The notes under the pieces were generated by a model. That model was not told where the DNA came from. It saw nothing but the letters and a program-made list of their open reading frames with translations, and searched no databases. 64,000 nucleotides of DNA from Floccularia luteovirens (Eukaryota > Basidiomycota > Agaricomycetes > Agaricales > Squamanitaceae), in NCBI GenBank assembly GCA_009739215.1, contig VSJF01000004.1, forward strand, positions 930,001 through 994,000. Direction: 5' to 3'. Of the stretch, positions 12,164 to 22,662 are shown one piece after another. A program made the position numbers and the translations under genes. Each line of letters begins with the position of its first letter. The stretch's first letter is position 1.

Positions 12164-13711
12164 ATGAGGCACTCTCAACATCTCTCCTCTTCTCAACGGG
12201 AAGCAGACGAAGCTCTCCTCCATCTCCTCACTGCTCCTTCTCCCCCCTCTAAAAGCAAAGTTTTCGCACGTAGAGATGCTGCCCTCGACCCTCTTCTTAT
12301 TGCTGCGGCCGCTGCTTCCGGACCTCACATCACCCGTAACCATTACCACCATGACTTCTTCCCCGGGGTGATGCTTCCGGAAGCAGAAGGTTCTTGGGAC
12401 TGGACAAAGTGGACTGGTGAGGACATATCTACTCGTCCAGAGCGCAAAAGTTTTGTCTATGTTAGTAGGCAAGCGCCTCGTAGACAACGCATACAAGGAT
12501 TAGATTTAGAGAACACCAAGGAGAACGATCATCCTCGTGAAACAAATCCCCTCAAACCAGCGGAAAATCTCCCACCCCTCCAATCAAAAAAACGGCGCTC
12601 ATCGATATCTGCTATTGCGCATTTATCCCTCTCCGATGAATTACAATCAAAAACTTCAGATGTCACAAGTTCATCACTAGATGACAAGTTGTCCGGTAAC
12701 CTCGTACAAGTCAAGTGCATGGCCCGCACACGCATACCCACCCCACACGGTCCCGCATTTTTACACTTATATCACAATAATCGCGATAACAAAGAGCATC
12801 TTGCAATCGTCATAGATCCTGCACAATTATCTGATAACCATCTAGTACCTGCGATACGTTCCAAGACATTAGATGCGGTATGGAGCAGAGAAGAAACAGA
12901 AATGGATCGTATCATCCGTGGCGCGTATGTCGGACGGCTGTCACCATCTTCTCAACAAGCTTTTGAGCCAAAGAGTGATGAGCCGAATTCGGGTACACTG
13001 ACGGGCAAAATTCCGCCTCCTCTTATACGCATACACTCCGAATGTTTTACAGGAGAGACAGTAGGGAGCATGCGCTGTGATTGCGGAGAGCAGCTGGACG
13101 AAGCAATCAGGTTGATTTCTGAAGAGATTAATATATCATCCCTAACTAACACATCCCTTCCATCTAAAATTCCTGGTCGCGGCGCTGTCATCTACCTTCG
13201 CCAAGAAGGTCGAGGAATTGGCCTCCTTTCAAAAATCCGTGCATATAATCTCCAAGATATGGGACATGACACGGTTACAGCGAATTTGATGCTCGGGCAT
13301 AAAGCGGACGAACGCGGGTACGAGATTGCAGCTGCCATTCTACGCGATTTAGGTCTTGGCTCAGACCAACCCACTCCTTCTAGTAAAGAGGGTGTACGAG
13401 TCTTGACAAACAACCCAGACAAGGTCGAGGCGTTGCAGAAAGAGGGAATTAAAGTTGCTGAGCGCGTTCCCATGATACCTCGCAGCTGGAAAAAACGCCA
13501 ACAAGTAACGGTTGAAAAGACGAAATCAGAAGTCGATGGTCTGGTGTCGCAGGAGGTCGAACAAAGTAGGGTGCTAGGTGCAACCCTAATAGGTGGGAAG
13601 ACCGTGTATGGAGAGGATCTTGATAAATATCTTCGGACCAAGGTTTTGCGGATGGGGCATATGCTACCATTATGGATGGAGGATTCGGATGATATTCAAC
13701 CAGCTTATTAA
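12164..13711 (+). CDS. RIB1: GTP cyclohydrolase II (first step of riboflavin synthesis)
   Basis: The enzyme opens the GTP ring, releasing formate and pyrophosphate, and commits GTP to riboflavin. A single exon encodes 515 residues. The zinc site is seen as [18 protein letters not shown] (Cys, x10, Cys-x-Cys). The catalytic region [20 protein letters not shown] and the following [20 protein letters not shown] are intact, as is [11 protein letters not shown] near the end. An N-terminal extension of about 185 poorly conserved residues precedes the catalytic domain, as in other fungal Rib1 proteins. No dihydroxybutanone phosphate synthase domain is fused to it, unlike plant and many bacterial versions. 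Confidence 0.96.
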   Translation: MRHSQHLSSSQREADEALLHLLTAPSPPSKSKVFARRDAALDPLLIAAAAASGPHITRNHYHHDFFPGVMLPEAEGSWDWTKWTGEDISTRPERKSFVYVSRQAPRRQRIQGLDLENTKENDHPRETNPLKPAENLPPLQSKKRRSSISAIAHLSLSDELQSKTSDVTSSSLDDKLSGNLVQVKCMARTRIPTPHGPAFLHLYHNNRDNKEHLAIVIDPAQLSDNHLVPAIRSKTLDAVWSREETEMDRIIRGAYVGRLSPSSQQAFEPKSDEPNSGTLTGKIPPPLIRIHSECFTGETVGSMRCDCGEQLDEAIRLISEEINISSLTNTSLPSKIPGRGAVIYLRQEGRGIGLLSKIRAYNLQDMGHDTVTANLMLGHKADERGYEIAAAILRDLGLGSDQPTPSSKEGVRVLTNNPDKVEALQKEGIKVAERVPMIPRSWKKRQQVTVEKTKSEVDGLVSQEVEQSRVLGATLIGGKTVYGEDLDKYLRTKVLRMGHMLPLWMEDSDDIQPAY

Positions 13712-14272
13712 TTGTATTCATGGCTGACTCGTAAATTTATTAGAATGTAAGGTTTATAAGATTATCAACTTCGAACGATGCTTCATAGATAAACCCTGAC
13801 ACTATAATTAGATTCTGCGTGTTTTCCAGGATTTAAGCAGTCCGACAGTTCCCTTTTCAACAATGAACTTACTCTTGTCTAGTTGGTGATGATATTCTCA
13901 TGATGACGCCGACGTCGAAGGGTCAGTGTTTCAACGTCATCCTAATGTTTATCTCCTCTGACAGCTCAGGAACAGCGGAAGCTCCTTTAGATTTCAGAGC
14001 CTGCTTTGTACTTACATGTATGGATGTCAGACCCAGATGAATAGCCCAGCAGTACAACGCAAGACGCCTTATATCGATGCCAAGCCTCCACGAGACGCCA
14101 AGACACGCCTTTCTTTGTTACGTGCGGTACATTAATTCAAGAGTCTCACTAGTGTTTCTCTCAACCCTGTACCTACAAACACACACAGCACACGCTTCTC
14201 TCGAACGAGCTAAACTATCCCATTCTTTTCGCTCTTTACCCCTTTCTTCGCAAGCAAGCTTACTTATATACA
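13712..14272. other. Intergenic stretch, promoter side of the GH17 gene
   Basis: About 560 bases hold the RIB1 3' flank and the GH17 5' flank. An open frame from 14077 that runs into the GH17 gene crosses a real intron, so it is not used. Nothing else is supported. Confidence 0.5.
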
Positions 14273-16283
14273 ATGCCGTCGGATGTACATTATCAAACTT
14301 TGGGAGGAGGAATGACCCAAGCTTTAGAGAAACAGAAAGCCAGACAGAGGCGCTCGAAACGGATTGTAAGTCTTTGCTATGTACTTTTTCCCCTTCTCTT
14401 GATAACAATTCTTTTTGCGTTTCTTTCTTGCAGGTCATTGGTCTCATCGTCGGTGTCGTGGTCTTGATCGCTGCTGGTGTTACTGCTGGTGTTCTCGTGG
14501 CTAAAAACAACAATAAAAGCAGCAGTAGTTCTTCCAGTGGTGGTAGCAAAACTGGTAGTAGTTCTGGGTCTGGGTCTGGGTCTACTGGGTCTTCGGACGA
14601 TTCGTCATCCTTAGATGATCCAAGTAACTTTGCAAAAGATAGCAGGTACCACAAGTCGTTCTATGGCATGGCATATACTCCAGAGGGTTCATTGATGCCA
14701 AATTGCGGTAGTACATTGGGTGAGTTAATTTTTTTAATTGCTGATACTGTGAATTGCCTACTAAACGTCGCCAAACAGAAAATGTTATCCGGGATGTCCA
14801 GGTGCGGGTTCCCACAGAACGTCAAAGGAATAGCTTTTCAATTTTTACTAGCTTCTCTCACAACTAACCTCTCGCGTGCGCCTATACGGTGCCGACTGCA
14901 ACCAAACTGCTCTTGTGGTCGGTCTCTCATCTTTATTCACGCGTTCTCAAAATGACTAACACGTCGTAGCTTGAAGCAATAAGGCAGACCAAAGTAGATT
15001 TGAACGTTTTCGCTGCTATTTATGTTGTACCCGACGAACCTGTAGCATACACAAGACAACGTGACAATATCAAGAATGCTATCGAGACGTATGGGGCTGA
15101 TCACATCGCTGGAATCACAGTTGGCAACGAGTTTATGTTGAAGTGAGCGTCTATTGTTTCAATTATGTCCCGTTTTGTCTAGACCTTGTTTTCCTAGCTA
15201 CCTTACAAAACATAAAGCAACTGATCCTAACAGCGCTGTTGGTCTAGAGGGGTGAGCCTATTTTTTTTTTCGTACAGCTATGGATACAATCAATTTGCTC
15301 ACGTCTGGACAGCTGCTAAACTCCTGATCGCTAATATTGAAGATACCCGATCAATGATTGCTGATCTCAAATTGGACAAGACGATTCCAGTTGGAAACTC
15401 TGATGCTGGAAGCTTCTTCAATACACAAGTCATGTCTGCAATCGATTATGGGGTTCGTGATACCCTTCCATCTGATTTAGGTTTATTCTTATTGTCAATA
15501 TCAAATGTTCTAGTTGTCAAACGTGCATGCCTGGTTCGCAAATACCACCGCTGAAGGCGCTGCTGATTGGGTCAACAAATTCTTCCAAGAAACGAACGTG
15601 GATGCTGCTAATCTCTTACCTAATAAAGTATGTTTCCTTTTACGTTTACTAAGTATCCCGACATTGAAGCAATGAAATGTAGCCAAAGATGTACATTGCG
15701 GAAACTGGATGGCCTACGGTTGGTCTAGATCCTGTGGCCACGACCCCATGATTAATAACATTTTCTCTAGAAATCATCTGATGCTGGGAATGCAAATAAC
15801 GGAGCGTCAACTGCCTCTGAGGGAAACCTTCAGGTAGGCATTGTTGAATAAATAATTTAGTACTCTAACCGGAGTTCACAGATCTTCCTGGATACATTCG
15901 TTTGTCAAGCAAACCAGAATAGTGTCGGTTATTTCTACTTTGAAGTAAGAGATATTACCCTTGTCCGTCTAATTTATTCAACTTACCACTTTTCTTTTCA
16001 AGCTCTTTGACGAAGAGTGGAAGGTAATATTTGCCGTTCGTGATTTTGCCAAGATAGCTACTAAAATTTTAATTTTTCTAGGATAAGATCTACGGTGGTG
16101 TCGAGGTAAGAATGAATTTGTATGTCGGTAATACACATTTACTCACAGTTTTGTAGGGTTGGTGGGGTCTCTTCAACAAGGAGTAAGCCATGTTATGGAC
16201 CGCGATTACTTATTCATGCTAACCAAACGTTTGTTAGCCGAACCCTAAAGGATATTACATTACCCGACTGTGCGGCACCTTGA
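14273..16283 (+). CDS. Membrane-anchored GH17 beta-1,3-glucanase/transglycosylase-like protein
   Basis: GH17 enzymes act on cell-wall beta-1,3-glucan. The start codon at 14273 gives a short basic cytosolic tail (KARQRRSKR), then one membrane helix (VIGLIVGVVVLIAAGVTAGV) and a Ser/Gly linker, so the protein is type II with an outside catalytic domain. The acid/base region GITVGNEFML and the nucleophile motif YIAETGWPT are both present. YFYFELFDEEWK and GWWGLFNKDRTLKDI complete the fold. There are about ten short introns and several tiny exons near the 3' end (21, 24 and about 27 bases). The join near 15249 is uncertain: either a short in-frame insertion is read, or one G is surplus in a GGGG run. 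Confidence 0.88.
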
Positions 16284-16588
16284 GTTTTGCTTTTTATACG
16301 TCTGCTCTCACGAGATGTATGCCCGCTGACAGTATGGATAATGGATGGACTACGTTAAATCATAGACATTGTGGACATGCTTTCTATTATATATTGCAAT
16401 ATTCTCTTTGGTATTCCAGACAGCCACTCTTTAAAACTATCCCGTACTAGCTAGTACTAGGACATAATTACAACTTCTCACCTATACTGCGTTACGTAAG
16501 GTGTATCATTGATGGGAGTATTACAGGTACGGTTCGATGTGCATCCTCGAACGTCTGCATCTTCAACCTCAACCAGCTTTCTGCTGTT
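16284..16588. other. Intergenic stretch
   Basis: This holds the GH17 3' flank and the VPS17 5' flank. No gene or repeat is supported. Confidence 0.45.
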
Positions 16589-18902
16589 ATGTATGATCCT
16601 TTGAGCTCAACGAGCGCATTTGGGGGACAGGACGTTTCGGACACTCCTCCATGGCCTACGACGCCCCACTCACCAAACTCACCAATACCTAACCTCCGTA
16701 GAGCCACCTCACCAATTCCTCCAGCTCCGGATAAAGGTCCCTCCCCTGGTCTCTATGGAAAAGAACCTCAAATATATGGTCAGCCTGAACCTGGTCTTAT
16801 ATCTCCCAGGGAAACTGTTGCTTCTAATGGTACCGCATATGAAAAGCAAGAGCCTTATCTCAGAGTTAGAATTACAGGGCTAGACAGGAACAGAAGAGAT
16901 ATTTTGATCAAGTTGGATGCTCAGGTATTCATTACACATTGCCTACAGGTGTCTGCGCTCACTAAAAGATTCACCTGTTACACCTAGACAAACCTGTCAA
17001 ATTTCACAGGTACCACGTATCGCAACGTGTCTCGTTCATACCTAGAGTTCCAACAATTCTACGAATCTGTTGTTCATAACAATCCGCAAACTATAGTTCC
17101 GGCTCTTCCCTTGGCCCAAACCTCTGCTCCTACCGACGAGGAGGATGATCGTCTAGTCAAGATTACGTTACAAAGATGGATGACAAGGATTTGCGAGGAC
17201 CCTATCTTACTTCATGATGAAGATTTAAGATCATTTATTGAGAGTGACTTTGGCTACCAACCCACACCGCGACCGCGTAAGAAGGCTTCGAGCGGTTTCA
17301 GTCTTATACGAAGAGGCGTTCCTGATGAGGATGAAGAACTTCAGAGAGCCCGCTTTGAGTTGACGAAACTTGAAGGACAATTCTTCGAAACGGCCAAAGC
17401 AGTCGACAAGTTAGCGATTATGCGAAAAGGTCAGTTTGATAATAACCGCAGTTCCATGTAGTACTCAGTTGATTCTCACAGCGTTGGCGACTACGCACGC
17501 CGAAATGGGCAATAAACTAATCAATGTGGCCAGCACGGAAGCGCATCCTCCGCTCGGCAATGCCATGCGGAAAATAGGCAGGACGTGGCACAGCTGTTGC
17601 AGACTTGGATCAAGCCCAAGCAATTAGTGAATGCGTCATCATTGGAGATTCGTTGGGTTATCAAGGAATGAATGCGCGTTCAGCAAAGGAAACTTTACAA
17701 ATGCGTACGGGTGTACTGGAAGAATACCAAGCTGCCGTAAAAACGACAATATCTAAGCGAAGACACATTGAACGACTAAAAGCAAGCTCAAATATCCGGC
17801 CTGATAAGGTAGATGAGGCCCTTGAGGATATGGAAGAAGTTCGTTCTATCTTTCGCATTCAGCCGCAAGTACAGAACTGAAATAAGCTTGATAGGCAAAC
17901 AAGTACGAGCAAGTCCTGGCAAGACGTGCTGATGGTATTTCTCAAAATTTGCACCAGGCACTCCAGACTCACAACCGACATGCAAATGATGACATTACCA
18001 CTGCATTGATTGAACACGCGCGTTCTTCGGTAATGTATGAACGACAGCTTCTTCGTGAACTAGAAGCTCTCAGAGTTGATGTTGCCAATGCTGCCAAGAA
18101 GGTCGCACCTTCTGCAAATGGGGTCCCAATGCCTACTGTTATACCACCGTTAGAGGACTTTTCAACTCCAGCCCCAGCACCACAGACCGCACCTATTTCT
18201 AACGGTTATCAGCAACGTCCCTATAATATCCAGAACCCACCGCGCACCGCAGAATCATCATACCAATACCGGGCTGTTTCCCCTCCACAAAGGCCTGCAT
18301 CCCAAGGCCCCCCCTCGCAAGGCTCCTCGGCCCACGAGCCACTATCTTACGGACCACTATCAGCATCCACGATTCCCGTGGCCCACTCGCAGCTGCGTGA
18401 ACCTTTGTCCGCTTCGTCAGCGCAAACCTTCTCTTCGCTACAAGCATCTCATGGACCCATTCCGGGACAAGCAACTCCCACCTCTACACCCGGTGCCGGA
18501 CCTTCATCATCACATGGGCCCAGTCAAACATCTACGCCCAAACCAAATCTGGCAGAAGGTCCTTCTAGTGGGCGCTTTGTAGATGGCACCAGATCGATGT
18601 TTAACAAACCTGTGGCATCACCATCTATGGTATCACCTATCCCACCTTCAAACTCTAACCCTACATCATCATCACAAGCACCTATTGATCCTTTGCGAAG
18701 TAACAGTTACCCACAACCCCATCAATCCTACCTTCACCAATCTGTGTCCCAAAACTCAGTAAGTCAAGGGATTGTGGGTGCTTCTACAGATCCATTTGGT
18801 CAATTTAAACCACAGCAGATGTCGAGTTCTGTTCGTGTTCAACCAACAAGACCTAGATTAGATCCCAGAGAAGCTGCCAGCAAGTTAGCCAACATGTTTT
18901 GA
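16589..18902 (+). CDS. VPS17: Vps17, retromer-associated PX-BAR sorting nexin (apparent +1 frame break)
   Basis: Vps17 pairs with Vps5 in the membrane-bending part of retromer. The PX domain is clear (YLRVRITGLDRNRRDILIKL, then TYRNVSRSYLEFQQF and RWMTRICEDPILL). The BAR coiled coil follows (ARSAKETLQMRTGVLEEYQ, ISKRRHIERLKASS, LHQALQTHNRHA), and then a long Pro/Ser/Gln tail of about 250 residues. Introns are near 16924-17009, 17430-17480 and 17839-17892, the last with a GTTCGT donor. Within the third exon the frame breaks: codons through RKIGRTWHS are in one frame and VADLDQAQAISE in the next, with one surplus base near 17592-17596. No intron can remove a single base. This is a sequencing error, a disabling mutation or a programmed shift. 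Confidence 0.87.
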
Positions 18903-19000
18903 AGATGTTCTGGTCTAGAGCCGATGGAACCGTGCAGTCTTAAAAAAGGGATTTTCATGTACATATTATTATATACAGAAGCTATATGATAGTGGAGCCA

Positions 19001-20518
19001 CTATTGTAATGTGAATAATGCAGATTCCCTTTTCCTTCCGTCAACCAGATGAAACCTCTCTTGCCTACCGCGTACAAACTTCCATGATTTACTCCGTTCT
19101 TCCCAATGTACATTTTCTTCCAAGCGGAATCTGATGGTTTCGTTACGCTCTGGTATGAAATGATAAGCATAAAGTTCTATGCTGTAATATGTATTTGGCA
19201 AGATAGGCAGTTCTCCGAGAATAGGCACGAATTCAGGTAAGTTCAAGAAGCCTGTAGATGTCTTGCGTAAGTATGACACAGATGATGCAACAGGCGTTGT
19301 ACATACCAATGACTGAACCAGCGTCGTGGCCCCAATCTCCAATAGGATGGCAATATATTTGACCCTCTATTCCCTCATGCTTCATTTGCTGGAGTGACAT
19401 CTTTAAAACTTCGTTTCCAGTACGTCCTGCTTGCATATTCTCGAGAACGATATCCTGCATTCTGTTTGCCTTGTGCATGCCCTCCTTCAGGCTCCATGGA
19501 GCATCATTTTCTGGGATTGCACCAGTGGTGCGTAGAACGTAAGTCATATGCTGGGTATCGGTGTTCAAACCCATTGCGGTTATGCCAAAGTCGATGTGTA
19601 GGATATCTCCCTCCTGTATAACATCTTGTGTCCCTGCCCAGCCAGGGAATGACTCTTCCGTCAATACAGAGATTCTAGGGTGATTCCAAGTGGTCACATT
19701 TTGCTCTTGCATTTTCTCAAGGAACCACCACTCTAAATCCTGAAACCAGTGCTTCAGTACGAGGAAACCTGGTTCAGCGGCAAAAGAATCTACTCCATAC
19801 CTCGGTAGTGGTAACGCCAGGCTCAATAATTCGGTGCGAGAAGCCTTCTTCAAGCATTGCCCAGACAATTTCTTGCATTTCCTCGTAGTATTTCAGTTGC
19901 CCATCCACCTTGCTTGCTACATATTCCACCGCAAGCATTGGCTCATTCTTTGTCCGGTTCATCCACTTGCCTCTGAGTTCCTCTTTCAAGACATCCAATT
20001 CACCAGCGTGAAGCCCACCTCCGAAGGCCATGTTACGATCGGTGTTCACAATGATGCGTCCTGGATTATAGCTCTCCAAAGTGGCGCGTAATTCTGGCCA
20101 TACTTGACCAGTATTATCAACCCATACCATGGGGTTAGGTTGACCACTTAGTGAGGATGTATTGGTATGAAACAAGACGACAGTCCTGCGATGAGCATCA
20201 TATGCAGTAGAATTTTTTATCGACCACCAGACAGTATCCTCCGCATGCTCGCGTTGGGTCATCTATAGTATCAGTAGATTTAGATAAGATTAGTAAAACT
20301 AAGCAAAGGCGTACGAGCCATGCATCCGCGTTGTGTTTCTGCAACAAAGATGGAATATGAAAGACCCTCTCATCTCGCCAGTTATCTTGGATGCGGGCAC
20401 GATCTCTGAGAGAAGGAAGGCGCCGGTATTGGGCTGGCTTTTCAGGGTGAAGCTGCGGAGATCCAAGAATGACTAGGAATGCAAAGATAAATAATGCTCG
20501 GAAGATTGTAGCAGGCAT
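19001..20518 (-). CDS. Secreted M24-family metallopeptidase-like protein (Xaa-Pro aminopeptidase/creatinase fold)
   Basis: The N-terminus is a signal peptide (ALFIFAFLVILGSPQL). Four exons join in frame: 20315-20518, 20262 down to about 19802, then to about 19310, and a last one ending at 19001. The C-terminal pita-bread fold shows the expected metal-binding stations: HIDFGI and NTDTQH (two Asp), YCHPIGDWGHDAG (His), and Glu in YYSIELYAY and RLEENV. Family members cut Xaa-Pro bonds or act on creatine. Here the substrate is unknown and secretion suggests extracellular peptide turnover. It is divergent from PEX14 with 303 bases between starts. Confidence 0.87.
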
Positions 20519-20821
20519 GATATCTTATAGACGTGTGGTAAAGATCATGAGCGTGTGTGTCTTCTTCACCCAGCATTCTTCCAAGTAGTTCCCACATCCA
20601 TGTGCGTATTACATACAGCATTGCAAGGACTTGGAAAAGGTAGCAATGCTTGTATATGGGAAGTCTTTCGTGGTTACTGTATGTTAAACTGTATGGAATG
20701 AGTTAAGAGCCATTCTTCGACCCTGTTAGCGTCAATGTAACGTGATGCTCAGCGTTTACATGTACAACTCAGGGTACAAAATACCAATTCCGAAATCTCC
20801 ATACTTCATATCATTCCCGCA
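20519..20821. promoter_or_regulatory. Divergent promoter region of the M24 peptidase and PEX14 genes
   Basis: This 303-base interval separates two start codons on opposite strands, so both promoters must lie in it or overlap the genes. No specific element is claimed. Confidence 0.4.
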
Positions 20822-22259
20822 ATGTCTGAACTAAAAGGTGAACCTTCCAATGTAGAGGAACCGAAGCAACCACCCGGAACAAAACTACCCACCGTAACAT
20901 CCACAGACAACCCTTCACCTGTCATTGCCCCCGACAGAAATACAATTATATCCACAGCTCGGACATTCCTCCAGTCTCCACAAATAAGGTATCAGGACGA
21001 GTCAGCAAAGCGGAGGTTTCTAGCAGAGAAAGGCTTAAGCAAGTCGGAAATAAACTCCCTTCTGAATGAATCGGTACGGTGACACGCTTGTTGGTTATGA
21101 GGATTGTCACTCATTTTAGTTTAGCCAGCTCAACCACCGCTGGTACCCCCGCGTGCATATCCACAACCCCCACCTTCTGGTCTACCCAGCTTGCTGCTCG
21201 GGATTGCACGTATATTCTCAGTGGTTGCCGGTGGCACTACCATTCTTGCGTTTGTTTACTATGTTGGTTTCATTTTTCCAGAGTCAACACAAGATATAAA
21301 TGATCTCTGAACACTTTATAGCGGTTCTTACTCCCCAAGATTGTTCAGACATTCCTCGCACGCAAATCTTTGAAATCGCATTCGCTGGCATTGTTAGGAA
21401 AATTAACAATCTCCCTCTCCTCACTAAAAAAAGCACAAGGAGAGTCATTTTCTGTCCTACCCCGACCTGTACCATACAAAGAACCGTCACAATTCTCTGA
21501 ATGTCAATCTGTAAATGATATCCTCAAGTTTGTTGGCGAGACAGCGTCGGATGTAGGCAAGATATCACCTATATCGCTATTGCGATGCGCGATTGCAGAC
21601 TTCGAGAAAGCTCAGGAAGGACAAGGAGGCAGTCCAACCACTGAGGACATCTTCCGTTATTTAGAAGGCCAGATTCCACGGCTGATTACTGATGAGGGAA
21701 TGAAAGTTGAAGTATTCATTTTACCTAGTTTTCATGCGAATTTGCTCATCTTATGTCAAGCAAACTTTATGGGACACTCTGAATAATTGCCCATTATTCA
21801 TCGGGACACCGCAAACCGCTCAATCCTCTGATCCTCCTGCTGGGGAAGATTCATCAAATCCCACCTGCTGGAGCTACAACGCTCCAACACTTCCCCCTCC
21901 TCCTCCAATGATACAATCACTAGATAAATTATCCTCCGTAATGAAAAAGGATTTCAAACCGAAAAACAACCCATTCCAGCACACTTTGCAGTCATTGTCC
22001 GATTTCACCGGTTATATCAGCACCCAAGTATATCTTCCATATCGTCCACCTGTAGGTGCAGTTGGAGCTCCTAGCACACCGCAAAGCCCTGCGGAAGATG
22101 AGCTTAGAAGAGAGATCAGGGCTTTAAAGGGTTTGGTTTTAAACAGGTGCGTTCTGTCCCTTTCCCTCTCTTCGTAATGTCTAATAATATCTCTCCTTCA
22201 GACGCTCGTTCATGCCAACAAGGTACAATTCCGCACCAACTCGTCCGCCCCCGCCGTAA
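20822..22259 (+). CDS. PEX14: Peroxin-14, docking protein of the peroxisomal import machinery
   Basis: Pex14 docks cargo-loaded Pex5 at the peroxisome membrane. The N-terminal Pex5-binding domain is clear (TARTFLQSPQIRYQDESAKR, FLAEKGLSKSEINSLL). It is followed by a Pro-rich stretch, a membrane segment (GIARIFSVVAGGTTILAFVY), a basic RFLLPKIVQTFLARKS block and a coiled coil. The C-terminal exon ends in a Pro-rich NSAPTRPPPP. About four introns are inferred. The donor after the membrane segment is the least certain; GTTGGT near 21259 with an acceptor near 21319 keeps frame and puts RFLLP next to the helix, as in animal Pex14. The overall identity is firm. Confidence 0.88.
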
Positions 22260-22662
22260 CTTTGAATGTGCTCTGTGTTATGTCTAATTCCTTATTTCAA
22301 TGTAACTGTTATGTACTCCATATAACTTTTTAATCCAACACCGGGCCAACCGGTTATCCACGTCACTTATTAACATATCTGTTTAATCTTAACCTTAGTC
22401 GGGCGTGATTGTCGGTCAAGTTTGAAAATTGCAAGCTGCAGACAGTTTAAATACCCCTCCACATTGCTTTGGGATCAATGGGCACAAGTATACATAGACT
22501 ATAATATGCCATATATTTAGAAAAACCGGACTTTGGCATAATAAAATCCCTTAACTCTGCAGTTGGCAAAGACAGGCAAGAGCAGCGCGCCACATGATGT
22601 GTAGTGTGATGCCTATGGGCAAATTATATATGGTGTACATTAAAAATTTAAACAACTGCTAG
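22260..22662. other. Convergent intergenic stretch
   Basis: About 400 bases hold the 3' flanks of PEX14 and the Zn2Cys6 gene. The sequence is AT-rich, with no supported gene or repeat. Confidence 0.5.

Noticed and set aside
14077..14272. Long plus-strand open frame upstream of GH17 as an N-terminal extension
   Set aside because: It reads through the first intron of the GH17 gene. The ATG at 14273 gives the expected short cytosolic tail and membrane anchor after splicing.
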